Below, one piece after another: positions 42,347 through 48,725 of a DNA stretch of 56,049 bases. The notes below the pieces were generated by a model that had not been told where the DNA came from, searched no databases, and was given only the letters and a program-made list of their open reading frames with translations. Made by a program: the position numbers and the translations under genes. Origin of the DNA: a virus; the IMG/VR virus record IMGVR_UViG_3300048121_000547, positions 1-56,049 of that record; one strand, given 5' to 3'. Within the stretch, counting starts at the first letter, position 1, and each line of letters starts with the position of its first letter.

Positions 42347-42988
42347 ATGACCAAAGCGAAACGAGGTCGCCCTGTTAAGAAAACCAAATATGGAAGCATC
42401 CCTTCCCCACTTTTGATAAAAGAGCGCGCAGTGCCAAAACATAACAAACTGGTCGATCCTGACAGTCCCCGCAGTGACCCCCGGGGTCAGAAGAGAATGA
42501 CGGTTGATAAACGCCTGACCCGAAAGCAAGAGCTTTTTGTAAAAGAGCTTGTAAGCAATGACGGCCTGATAACTTTCAAAGAGGCTGCAATCCGCGCGGG
42601 CTATCCAGAAACATCCGCTCATACCCGAGCCTATGAATTGACCAACCCACATAAGTGTCCACATGTAGTCGCAGCTATCAAAGCTTACCGGGCCGAGCTC
42701 GACGCTAAGTTTGACATAAACTATGGCCGTCATATTAGAGACCTTCAGAAAATTCGCGATCTGGCTTTGGAAAACGGTGCTTACTCTGCCGCTGTTCAAG
42801 CTGAGTATCGGAGGGGTCAAGCCCAAGGCGACATCTATGTGAGCAAGTCAGAGATACGCCACGGCAGTATCGACAGCATGAGCAAAGAGGAAGTTCTGAA
42901 AGCGTTGAATGAATTGAAGGGCGGATATGACGAAGACGTTATCGATATTACCCCAACAGAAGATGACCAACGAAGCGGGCCTGTATAG
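42347..42988 (+). CDS. terS: Terminase small subunit
   Basis: This 213-residue protein has a basic N-terminal tail (MTKAKRGRPVKKTKYG) and then the Terminase_2-type region: LTRKQELFVKELVSND, FKEAAIRAGYPETSAHTRAY, CPHVVAAIKAYRAELDAKF. This DNA-recognition helix-turn-helix plus oligomerisation segment picks viral DNA for packaging. The C-terminus is acidic (DEDVIDITPTEDD). It lies 4.3 kb before terL instead of next to it. A GAGGATAGC ribosome site precedes the ATG. Confidence 0.8.
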   Translation: MTKAKRGRPVKKTKYGSIPSPLLIKERAVPKHNKLVDPDSPRSDPRGQKRMTVDKRLTRKQELFVKELVSNDGLITFKEAAIRAGYPETSAHTRAYELTNPHKCPHVVAAIKAYRAELDAKFDINYGRHIRDLQKIRDLALENGAYSAAVQAEYRRGQAQGDIYVSKSEIRHGSIDSMSKEEVLKALNELKGGYDEDVIDITPTEDDQRSGPV

Positions 42989-43364
42989 GCAGTTTAAGAC
43001 CGCTAACAAATCGCGTCGCAATTGGACACTGACTCGGATAGAGAACTGGGTCGGCCAAGGAATCCCGGATCTTCTGGCCTGTGATGAGAACGGTGGATTG
43101 CACTTTGTAGAGTTAAAGTTTTGTAAGGCTAACGCGGTTAATTTAAGCCCGCATCAAGTTGCGTGGCTCACAAGGCATCAAAAGAGCAGTAGTTGGGTTT
43201 TAATTAAGCAACAGGCCCGAGCAGACGTTAAGCCCACCCTGCACCTTTACAGGGCGTCTCAGGCTATATCCCTTGCAGAGGATGGTTTGAAAACTTCCGC
43301 AGCTGGTACGTTCGAACACCCTTTTGATTGGAACGCTGTTTTTCAGTTGATCTCTCCCATATAA
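42927..43364 (+). CDS. PD-(D/E)XK nuclease (VRR-NUC/Hjc-like)
   Basis: This 145-residue protein has the catalytic layout GQGIPDLLACDENGGLHF (Asp48), VELKF (Glu62, Lys64) and SPHQVAWL (Gln77), the PD-(D/E)XK fold of small phage nucleases and Holliday-junction resolvases. A second in-frame ATG at 42963 (MTNEAGLYRQF) would shorten the overlap with terS from 62 to 26 bases and may be the true start. It could trim replication intermediates before packaging. Confidence 0.7.
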   Translation: MTKTLSILPQQKMTNEAGLYRQFKTANKSRRNWTLTRIENWVGQGIPDLLACDENGGLHFVELKFCKANAVNLSPHQVAWLTRHQKSSSWVLIKQQARADVKPTLHLYRASQAISLAEDGLKTSAAGTFEHPFDWNAVFQLISPI

Positions 43365-43375
43365 TCCCATATGCT
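43347..43375 (+). promoter_or_regulatory. Promoter with two CCCATAT sites and a palindrome
   Basis: TTGATC (43347-43352), 17 bases, TATGCT (43370-43375). CCCATA occurs at 43356-43361 and 43366-43371. CCATAT (43367-43372) and ATATGG (43377-43382) form an inverted repeat over the -10, a likely operator. Confidence 0.65.
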
Positions 43376-43404
43376 TATATGGCGTAAACTAATTGGAGAA
43401 GGTT

Positions 43405-43554
43405 ATGACCGATAAGAAAGAACAAACCCCTGCCCAAAAAATCCGCCACCAGTTGAGCGTGTTTCAAATGATGATGCTGGCTGGCCGTGATGAGGCGGCG
43501 ATAAAATGTTTAAAAAACCTGTATCAAATAGCCGATGATTTGGAGGCCGCGTGA
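43405..43554 (+). CDS. 49-residue helical protein
   Basis: From ATG 43405 to TGA 43552, preceded by AATTGGAGAAGGTT, a variant of the shared leader. The sequence is helical (AQKIRHQLSVFQMMMLAGRD, then AAIKCLKNLYQIADDLEAA). Its stop overlaps the next start (TGATG). It was called from promoter, leader and coupling rather than family knowledge. Confidence 0.55.
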   Translation: MTDKKEQTPAQKIRHQLSVFQMMMLAGRDEAAIKCLKNLYQIADDLEAA

Positions 43555-43760
43555 TGAACATAACTTGCAGCAGAAAACTAAGCTTGGATGAAATAGAAGA
43601 ACTGGCGGGCATTGCAAAATTAATGGATCGGCAAAATTTAATAAAAGATTGGACCGGGGATGGTATGCTGTACAAAACCACTGGCGGTAACTTTCATTTT
43701 ATAGATCAGGATAAATTGCACGTTAACGGGAAAGGGGGCCGCAAAAATGTTTCTGTTTAG
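43554..43760 (+). CDS. Small protein coupled to upstream gene
   Basis: A 68-residue protein from ATG 43554 (a GTG one codon earlier is possible). It has a helical first half (SLDEIEELAGIAKLMDRQNL) and a Gly/Lys-rich end (HVNGKGGRKNVSV). It overlaps both neighbours. The function is unknown. Confidence 0.55.
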   Translation: MNITCSRKLSLDEIEELAGIAKLMDRQNLIKDWTGDGMLYKTTGGNFHFIDQDKLHVNGKGGRKNVSV

Positions 43761-43845
43761 TTTTCTGGGGCGGCTAATCTATGGCAAGGATTATGACAAG
43801 CTAAGTCGCAGGGCCAGCAAACCCCGGCGCAAAAGGCGGCGATAA
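43747..43845 (+). CDS. 32-residue hydrophobic-then-basic peptide
   Basis: ATG 43747 to TAA 43843, overlapping the previous gene by 14 bases. A hydrophobic start (MFLFSFLGRLIYG) precedes a strongly basic tail (SRRASKPRRKRRR). It could associate with membranes or nucleic acid. The next base region holds AAACTTTCTAAAGTTTTT, a possible weak terminator. Confidence 0.45.
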   Translation: MFLFSFLGRLIYGKDYDKLSRRASKPRRKRRR

Positions 43846-43859
43846 ACTTTCTAAAGTTT

Positions 43860-43887
43860 TTGCTTGCAGTCTATGCGACAATATGCG
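43860..43887 (+). promoter_or_regulatory. Promoter of the DUF932 cassette
   Basis: TTGCTT (43860-43865), 16 bases, TATGCG (43882-43887), followed by AGAAA. The promoter at 45119 has the same TATGCGAGAAA end and a TTGTTT -35. Confidence 0.55.
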
Positions 43888-43893
43888 AGAAAG

Positions 43894-43917
43894 AGGGCGG
43901 GGCTATCCTGCCCTTTT
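43894..43917 (+). promoter_or_regulatory. Leader hairpin, possible attenuator
   Basis: AGGGCGGG (43894-43901) pairs with CCTGCCCT (43907-43914) and TTTT follows. It lies between the promoter and the GGAGAATG leader of the DUF932 gene, so it could end transcription early. Confidence 0.45.
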
Positions 43918-43937
43918 ACTTTTGGAGAATGTAAAAC

Positions 43938-45068
43938 ATGACACATAATATTGAAAACAGCAAAAACACCCTGACCGCACTTATGATGAAAGTGCAGGAC
44001 CAAGCCGCAAGATCGGCGGATTATCTGGCCCCAACAAACGATTTGCAAAAAACCACCACTTTGGATGGCAAACCCCAGATTGTTATTGAGGCCAACCGGG
44101 GTGTGCCGACAAAACGTTTTGACATAAACGATACAGCCTTTGGTCAAATCGCTACACATGCCGGGATCGACACCCGTACAGCCCGCCGTTTGCAGTCTAA
44201 TTATCCCCGGGAATTCGACAATTTGACCAACGCTATCTGGCAAAAAGAACCGACCCGCCGCATGATCCGCACCCATGCCGATGATCGGTTTGATACTGAC
44301 GGCACTGCGCGGGCTTTTGTTTCTGACAAATTCAAAACTTTTGATAACGTCAATTTGCTTGAAGCCTGCCTTCCCCAGCTGATCGATAACCCGGCACAGT
44401 TTCAAGTTGTGTCCGCCGATGTTTCAGAAAAGCGGATGTACCTACGTTTAAAATCTTTGGAGCAATTGGGCACTGGTGCTAATGTCGGCGACCACATGGC
44501 AAACGGGATTGGTTTTGGCAATTCCGAAGTCGGCGCGGGATCAGTTACTGTTTATCAAATCGCTTGGACGCTGGCTTGCTTGAACGGGATGCAAACCCAA
44601 AACAAAACCCGGTCAAGCCACATCACATCCGCCCGCGATGGCGACGATTGGGGCCTTTTGTCCGATGATGCAAAAAATGCGGACAATCGGGCTTTGGAAT
44701 TGAAGCTGCGCGATTTGGTTGGGCACTATTCAAGCCGCGAAACTTTTGACGATATATGCCAGCAAATGCGCGCCGCAGCTGCGGATGTGATCGAAGGCGA
44801 GGCCACCGATGTGACCGACGTTGTCAACAATCTGGGCCGCGTCATGCAGCTGACCAAAAAAGAAAACAGCGACGTTCTAAATGGCTTGATGGCAACAATC
44901 GGTCAGGCTGGCTATGAAAACAGCCGCCCGCTTTCCCGTGCAACACTTGTGAACGCCGTGACCGCGGTATCACACCGTGCCGATATTGATGATGTTGACA
45001 CATGGCAGCAACGCGGCGGGCAGCTGCTCAATATGTCCGCCCGCGATTGGCAGCGCGTCGCCGCCTAA
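43938..45068 (+). CDS. DUF932-family phage/plasmid-like protein
   Basis: This 376-residue protein matches the DUF932 type: KPQIVIEANRGVPTKRFDIN, FGQIATHAGIDTRTARRLQS, then YLRLKSLEQLGTGANVGDHM, GIGFGNSEVGAGSVTVYQIA, LACLNGMQTQNKTRSSHITS, with a helical C-terminal third. The family occurs on plasmids and phages and its biochemical role is unsettled. It is the first of three GC-rich cassettes with own promoter and terminator, and its codon use differs from neighbouring phage genes. Confidence 0.75.
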   Translation: MTHNIENSKNTLTALMMKVQDQAARSADYLAPTNDLQKTTTLDGKPQIVIEANRGVPTKRFDINDTAFGQIATHAGIDTRTARRLQSNYPREFDNLTNAIWQKEPTRRMIRTHADDRFDTDGTARAFVSDKFKTFDNVNLLEACLPQLIDNPAQFQVVSADVSEKRMYLRLKSLEQLGTGANVGDHMANGIGFGNSEVGAGSVTVYQIAWTLACLNGMQTQNKTRSSHITSARDGDDWGLLSDDAKNADNRALELKLRDLVGHYSSRETFDDICQQMRAAAADVIEGEATDVTDVVNNLGRVMQLTKKENSDVLNGLMATIGQAGYENSRPLSRATLVNAVTAVSHRADIDDVDTWQQRGGQLLNMSARDWQRVAA

Positions 45069-45093
45069 TCCCTGCAATATATACCGCCCAACT

Positions 45094-45120
45094 GGCCCGC
45101 CTTAGAGCGGGCCTTTTTTT
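45094..45120 (+). terminator. Terminator of the DUF932 cassette
   Basis: GGCCCGC (45094-45100) pairs with GCGGGCC (45107-45113), then seven T. Nearly the same hairpin ends the next two cassettes. Confidence 0.9.
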
Positions 45121-45146
45121 GTTTGATCTTTATAAATTTATATGCG
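45119..45146 (+). promoter_or_regulatory. Promoter of the second cassette, touching the terminator
   Basis: TTGTTT (45119-45124) begins in the T-run of the preceding terminator; after 16 bases comes TATGCG (45141-45146) with AGAA following. A leader hairpin CGGGCGG-CTA-CCGTCCG follows. Confidence 0.5.
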
Positions 45147-45203
45147 AGAAATCTTATATCGGGCGGCTACCGTCCGACAACTTTACATTTTGGAGAATGT
45201 ACC

Positions 45204-45632
45204 ATGACACACCCAATCGAAAATATGCCTATTACACGCGGCAACTTTGTTGATGCTTTGGTGGTTGATAAAGACCAAGCGCAGGCGGATTTGGCCGCTG
45301 CTCAAAAAGCGGCAATGGACCTTATCGCAGAACGTGATCGGTTGCAGGCTGAACTGGCCGACGCTAATCGTTTTAAAGAGGGCTTTGCTAATTTGTTTGC
45401 CGATCAAATCGACGCCGCTGTAAAATCCGCCATGGTCGATTATGAAAGCGATTTTGATATTAGCGTCTATGAAAGCGAAATTCAGGAAATGGCCCGCGAT
45501 GGTTTTGATGCCAGCGACCACAGCGACGATATAGCCGACGCGGTTGGCTTTGATATGTACGATTACAAGTCTGAGGTGGCCGACATTGTTAGCGATATTT
45601 TGCGCGACGCTACGGTTAAATTGGAGGTTTAA
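45204..45632 (+). CDS. Acidic coiled-coil protein of second cassette
   Basis: The start is ATG 45204, after TTTTGGAGAATGTACC. The 142-residue protein has a coiled-coil-like middle (DQAQADLAAAQKAAMDLIAE, RDRLQAELADANRF) and a very acidic second half (YESDFDISVYESEIQEMARD, then SDHSDDIADAVGFDMYDY). Its first codons (MTHPIEN) mirror MTHNIEN of the DUF932 protein, as do the leaders. The acidic character might mimic DNA or bind a basic partner, but that is speculation. Confidence 0.65.
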   Translation: MTHPIENMPITRGNFVDALVVDKDQAQADLAAAQKAAMDLIAERDRLQAELADANRFKEGFANLFADQIDAAVKSAMVDYESDFDISVYESEIQEMARDGFDASDHSDDIADAVGFDMYDYKSEVADIVSDILRDATVKLEV

Positions 45633-45634
45633 AG

Positions 45635-45829
45635 ATGCGGCTTACTAAACCACAGGCCCAAACCTTGCACCGCAAGTGGATCGACGGCCAGCACGAGCAC
45701 GGTAGCACCCGCGACATTTCTTTTCTGGCCTTTCGTCGGACTGTTGAGCCGACATACGATGAGAGCGTCATGGTCAAATGGTGCGGAATGTATATTGGGA
45801 TTGAAGCGGACGGCTACCCCCACAGCTAA
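45635..45829 (+). CDS. Small protein, second gene of the cassette
   Basis: This 64-residue protein starts two bases after the previous stop with a GGAGG ribosome site upstream. It is basic at the front (MRLTKPQAQTLHRKWIDGQH) with LAFRRTVEPTYDESVMVKWC and GMYIGIEADGYPHS at the end. Its start and terminator position show it is co-transcribed with the acidic protein. Not recognised. Confidence 0.65.
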   Translation: MRLTKPQAQTLHRKWIDGQHEHGSTRDISFLAFRRTVEPTYDESVMVKWCGMYIGIEADGYPHS

Positions 45830-45850
45830 AAACTTCTAAAAATTAAGATT

Positions 45851-45880
45851 GGCCCGCCCTATTGATTGGCGGGCCTTTTT
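45851..45880 (+). terminator. Terminator of second cassette
   Basis: GGCCCGCC (45851-45858) pairs perfectly with GGCGGGCC (45868-45875), then TTTTT. The nine-base loop contains most of the -35 box of the next promoter. Confidence 0.9.
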
Positions 45881-45891
45881 CGTTTTATAAT
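45862..45891 (+). promoter_or_regulatory. Promoter of third cassette inside the terminator
   Basis: TTGATT (45862-45867) lies in the terminator loop; after 18 bases comes a consensus TATAAT (45886-45891). TATGGG (45891-45896), the reverse of CCCATA, overlaps its end. Confidence 0.6.
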
Positions 45892-45923
45892 ATGGGATAA
45901 ACCGCATATATTGGAGAATGCAA

Positions 45924-46640
45924 ATGTTAAAGACTGTTGAAACAAGCCGCGCCCAAAAGACCAAAGGTCTGGCCGTAACCTATCGCGCCGGGTCGCAAGA
46001 GAAATTCGGCACTTGCCCGGCCAGCTGCGAATTAAACCCGTCTGGCTGTGGCGCGTCAAAGGTCGATCTGGACTATTTAAACGCGCTTTCGGATGCCGTC
46101 CCAACTAAGGGGATCGCCTTTACCTATTCCCACTTTGCGCCGATCCATTGGTTCAAGAAAAACGGGCCGGGTAAAACTGTCATAAATTACTCGTGCAAAA
46201 CTATTGCCCAAGCCGCGATTTATGTCAGCCGCAAAACCCGCGCCCTAAATGTTCCCGTTGTGGTTACTGTCGCGCTTGATTTTTGGAGCGGCCGCAAAAC
46301 TGTTGATAGTGACGGCGCGCGGTTCGTTAGATGCCCGGCCGAATATCTGCCCAAGTTTGGTTGCGCCCAATGCGGCAATGGCGACCCACTTTGCGCCCGC
46401 TTAGACCGCGATTATGTAATTGGATTTACAGCGCACGGGATCCACAAAAAGAAAGCCGCCAATCCTGACGACCCCGGCGGATGCTATGCCAGCAGCGGCC
46501 ATGTGGTCCTGCATTGGGAAGCCACGGCCGATCAAGCGCAGGATGAGAGGGACGCGGACAAGGTGACCCGGTTTGCTAAAAGCTTAGCCCCCCGCACGAT
46601 ATTGCGCCACCATATCGCCGGGGATATTGGCGACGATTAA
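45924..46640 (+). CDS. Cysteine-rich phage protein (DUF7227-like)
   Basis: The start is ATG 45924, seven bases after GGAG in the shared leader; ATG 45918 is part of the leader. The 238-residue protein has two cysteine clusters, FGTCPASCELNPSGCGASK and GCAQCGNGDPLCARLDRDYV, with VINYSCKTIAQAAIYVSRKT between. Then VIGFTAHGIHKKKA follows. It resembles a family of phage proteins I know as DUF7227, with no proven role. The cysteines suggest a metal or Fe-S site. Confidence 0.65.
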   Translation: MLKTVETSRAQKTKGLAVTYRAGSQEKFGTCPASCELNPSGCGASKVDLDYLNALSDAVPTKGIAFTYSHFAPIHWFKKNGPGKTVINYSCKTIAQAAIYVSRKTRALNVPVVVTVALDFWSGRKTVDSDGARFVRCPAEYLPKFGCAQCGNGDPLCARLDRDYVIGFTAHGIHKKKAANPDDPGGCYASSGHVVLHWEATADQAQDERDADKVTRFAKSLAPRTILRHHIAGDIGDD

Positions 46641-46668
46641 AACCGCGACCCCATCAATTGACGATCTG

Positions 46669-46691
46669 GCCCGCCATTGTGCGGGCTTTTT
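46669..46691 (+). terminator. Terminator of third cassette
   Basis: GCCCGC (46669-46674) pairs with GCGGGC (46681-46686), then TTTTT. It is the same type as at 45094 and 45851. Confidence 0.85.
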
Positions 46692-47250
46692 CGTGCCCTC
46701 TGGCCGACCTTATCGCCCGATTACCCGATCCAATCTAACGAGATCGACCACAGCGCCGGGTATTCTCTAAAATAGTTAAACAAGGCGGGCCTCGCCCCTT
46801 GCACCCCGGCCAAACGTACGGGGCGCGCGATCCGCGGGCGGACATCGATGCGCTTCCTGTCCCTTCCAGACCCGCCACCATGGTCGTTTTCATCGGCCAG
46901 CTGGCCCCGGCGCGCAGAAAATTCGTGCAGCTGCGGCTCACTTTTGCCCGTTAATATCGACCAGCTGGCCGTAATTCTTGCCCGCTGCTGACAGAAAATC
47001 GTGCGAGATAAATAGTTATCGGTCCGCGATCCGCGGTCTATCGGCCCGGGAAAATCGCCCGGGTCCCTCGGATATCGGGTCAGAAAACCATGATTTTAAA
47101 CGATAAAACGCGATCCGCGCGACGCGGCCCGGGGTTTGCCGAGACGGGGGCTAGGGCCATGTTTCTCTCAAATATTTACATAAAATTTCGTTTGGCCTAT
47201 AACTATCCTATAAAGCAGTATATTATCCCATAAATAGCTAGGGTCCCCCG
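46692..47250. other. Palindrome-rich non-coding region before terL
   Basis: No believable gene is seen here. CGATCCGCG occurs three times (46828, 47027, 47111). CCAGCTGGCC occurs at 46897 and 46961, each followed by CAGAAAAT(T)CGTGC (46915 and 46992), giving a roughly 65-80 bp imperfect direct repeat. Two CCCGGG palindromes lie around 47045-47062. The last 90 bases turn AT-rich (AAATATTTACATAAAATTTC) with TTGGCCTATA at 47192 and CCCATA at 47227. It is GC-rich elsewhere. It is a candidate replication origin or packaging site. Confidence 0.5.
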
Positions 47251-48714
47251 ATGAATGTTAACCTAAATCCGATCCAACAAGAGAAGGCCCTGAAGCTTCA
47301 ATTGAGGCTCGCCCAAATCGCCAAGAACGAGGGTTGTCAGGAAAACTTTTTGGACTTTGTTAGGTCCCAGTGGCCGGAGTTTATTGCTGGTAGGCATCAT
47401 AAAATAATTGCGGACAAGCTTGAGCGGGTCGCGAGCGGCGAACTAAAGCGTTTGATTATCAACATGGCTCCGCGGCACACGAAGAGTGAGTTTGCTTCGT
47501 TTTTGTTTCCTGCTTGGATGATGGGCAAGAACCCGAGTATGAAGATTATTCAGGCGACTCACACGACGGAGTTGGCTGTTAACTTTGGTCGGAAGACTAA
47601 GAACCTTTTGGACATGGACAGTTACAAGGAGGTTTTCCCTGACGTTAAGTTGGCTGCGGACAGTAAGGCGAGTGGTCGTTGGGACACGAGTGCTGGTGGT
47701 ATGTATTATGCTGTTGGTGTTGGTTCGAATTTGGCTGGTCGTGGTGGTGATTTAATTATCATTGACGACCCTCATTCTGAGCAGACGGCGATGAGTGCTC
47801 ATGGTTTTGAGGATGCTTGGGATTGGTATACTGGTGGTCCTCGGCAGCGTTTACAGCCGGGTGGTTCTATAGTTTTGGTACAGACTCGTTGGTCAGAGAA
47901 GGACATGACGGGTCAGTTATTGCGAGCGATGGCGAAGGACCCTTTATCGGATCAGTGGGAGGTTGTTGAGTTACCTGCTATTTTTGAGGATGAGACTCCT
48001 TGTTGGCCTGAGTACTGGAGTTTAGAGGATTTAACCGCGGTCCGCGCATCTATACCTCCGAGCAAGTGGAATGCTCAGTATCAGCAGAATCCTACTGGTG
48101 AGGAGAATGCGATCATTCCTCGGGAGTGGTGGCGTCGTTGGGACCGTGAGGTTGTTCCTCAGTTAGAGTATGTGATTCAGAGTTATGACACTGCGTTTAG
48201 CAAGCGTGAGACGAGTGACTTTAGTGCTATTACGACGTGGGGTGTATTTTATCCGAACGAGGGTGGTTCGGGTCCTAATTTAATATTGTTGGACAGTAAG
48301 AAGGGTCGCTGGGATTTTCCAGAATTAAAGTCTATAGCGTTTGAGGAGTATAAGTTTTGGGACCCCGACACTGTAATTATTGAGGCGAAGGCGAGTGGTT
48401 TACCTTTGACTCACGAGCTTCGCAATGTTGGTATACCTGTTGTAAATTTCACGCCTAGTCGTGGTAATGACAAGGTTAGCCGGGTACATGCCATTAGTCC
48501 TATGTTAGAGTCTGGCATGGTTTGGGCTCCTGACAAGCCTTGGGCTGATGAGTTAATTGAGGAGGTTGCGGCGTTTCCGAACGGCGAGCATGACGATTTG
48601 GTTGACAGCATGACCCAAGCTCTGATGAGGTATCGTCAGGGTAATTTTGTCCAGTTACCAACAGATGATTGGCAAAACGAAGAAGAATCTGTTAAGGTGC
48701 GGGCATATTATTGA
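47251..48714 (+). CDS. terL: Terminase large subunit
   Basis: This 487-residue packaging motor has an ATPase domain with a Walker-A-like MAPRHTKSE (72-80), Walker B DLIIIDDPHS (Asp172, Asp173) and VQTRWSEKDMTG (motif III). The RNase H-like nuclease shows SYDTAFSK (Asp313), VIIEAKASG (Glu378) and GEHDDLVDS (Asp448, Asp449). The ribosome site is weak (AGGG, then CCCCCG). It is followed two bases before the portal's ribosome site. Together with the headful-type portal it suggests pac-type packaging, which is inference. Confidence 0.92.
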   Translation: MNVNLNPIQQEKALKLQLRLAQIAKNEGCQENFLDFVRSQWPEFIAGRHHKIIADKLERVASGELKRLIINMAPRHTKSEFASFLFPAWMMGKNPSMKIIQATHTTELAVNFGRKTKNLLDMDSYKEVFPDVKLAADSKASGRWDTSAGGMYYAVGVGSNLAGRGGDLIIIDDPHSEQTAMSAHGFEDAWDWYTGGPRQRLQPGGSIVLVQTRWSEKDMTGQLLRAMAKDPLSDQWEVVELPAIFEDETPCWPEYWSLEDLTAVRASIPPSKWNAQYQQNPTGEENAIIPREWWRRWDREVVPQLEYVIQSYDTAFSKRETSDFSAITTWGVFYPNEGGSGPNLILLDSKKGRWDFPELKSIAFEEYKFWDPDTVIIEAKASGLPLTHELRNVGIPVVNFTPSRGNDKVSRVHAISPMLESGMVWAPDKPWADELIEEVAAFPNGEHDDLVDSMTQALMRYRQGNFVQLPTDDWQNEEESVKVRAYY

Positions 48715-48725
48715 CGGAGGGCCTT

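Noticed and set aside
42329-42826. 165-residue minus-strand gene
   Set aside because: Antisense to the small terminase gene, which has a clear family pattern and ribosome site.
46735-46941. 68-residue minus-strand gene
   Set aside because: Low-complexity composition, no ribosome site, and it lies in palindrome-rich DNA; chance frame in GC-rich sequence.
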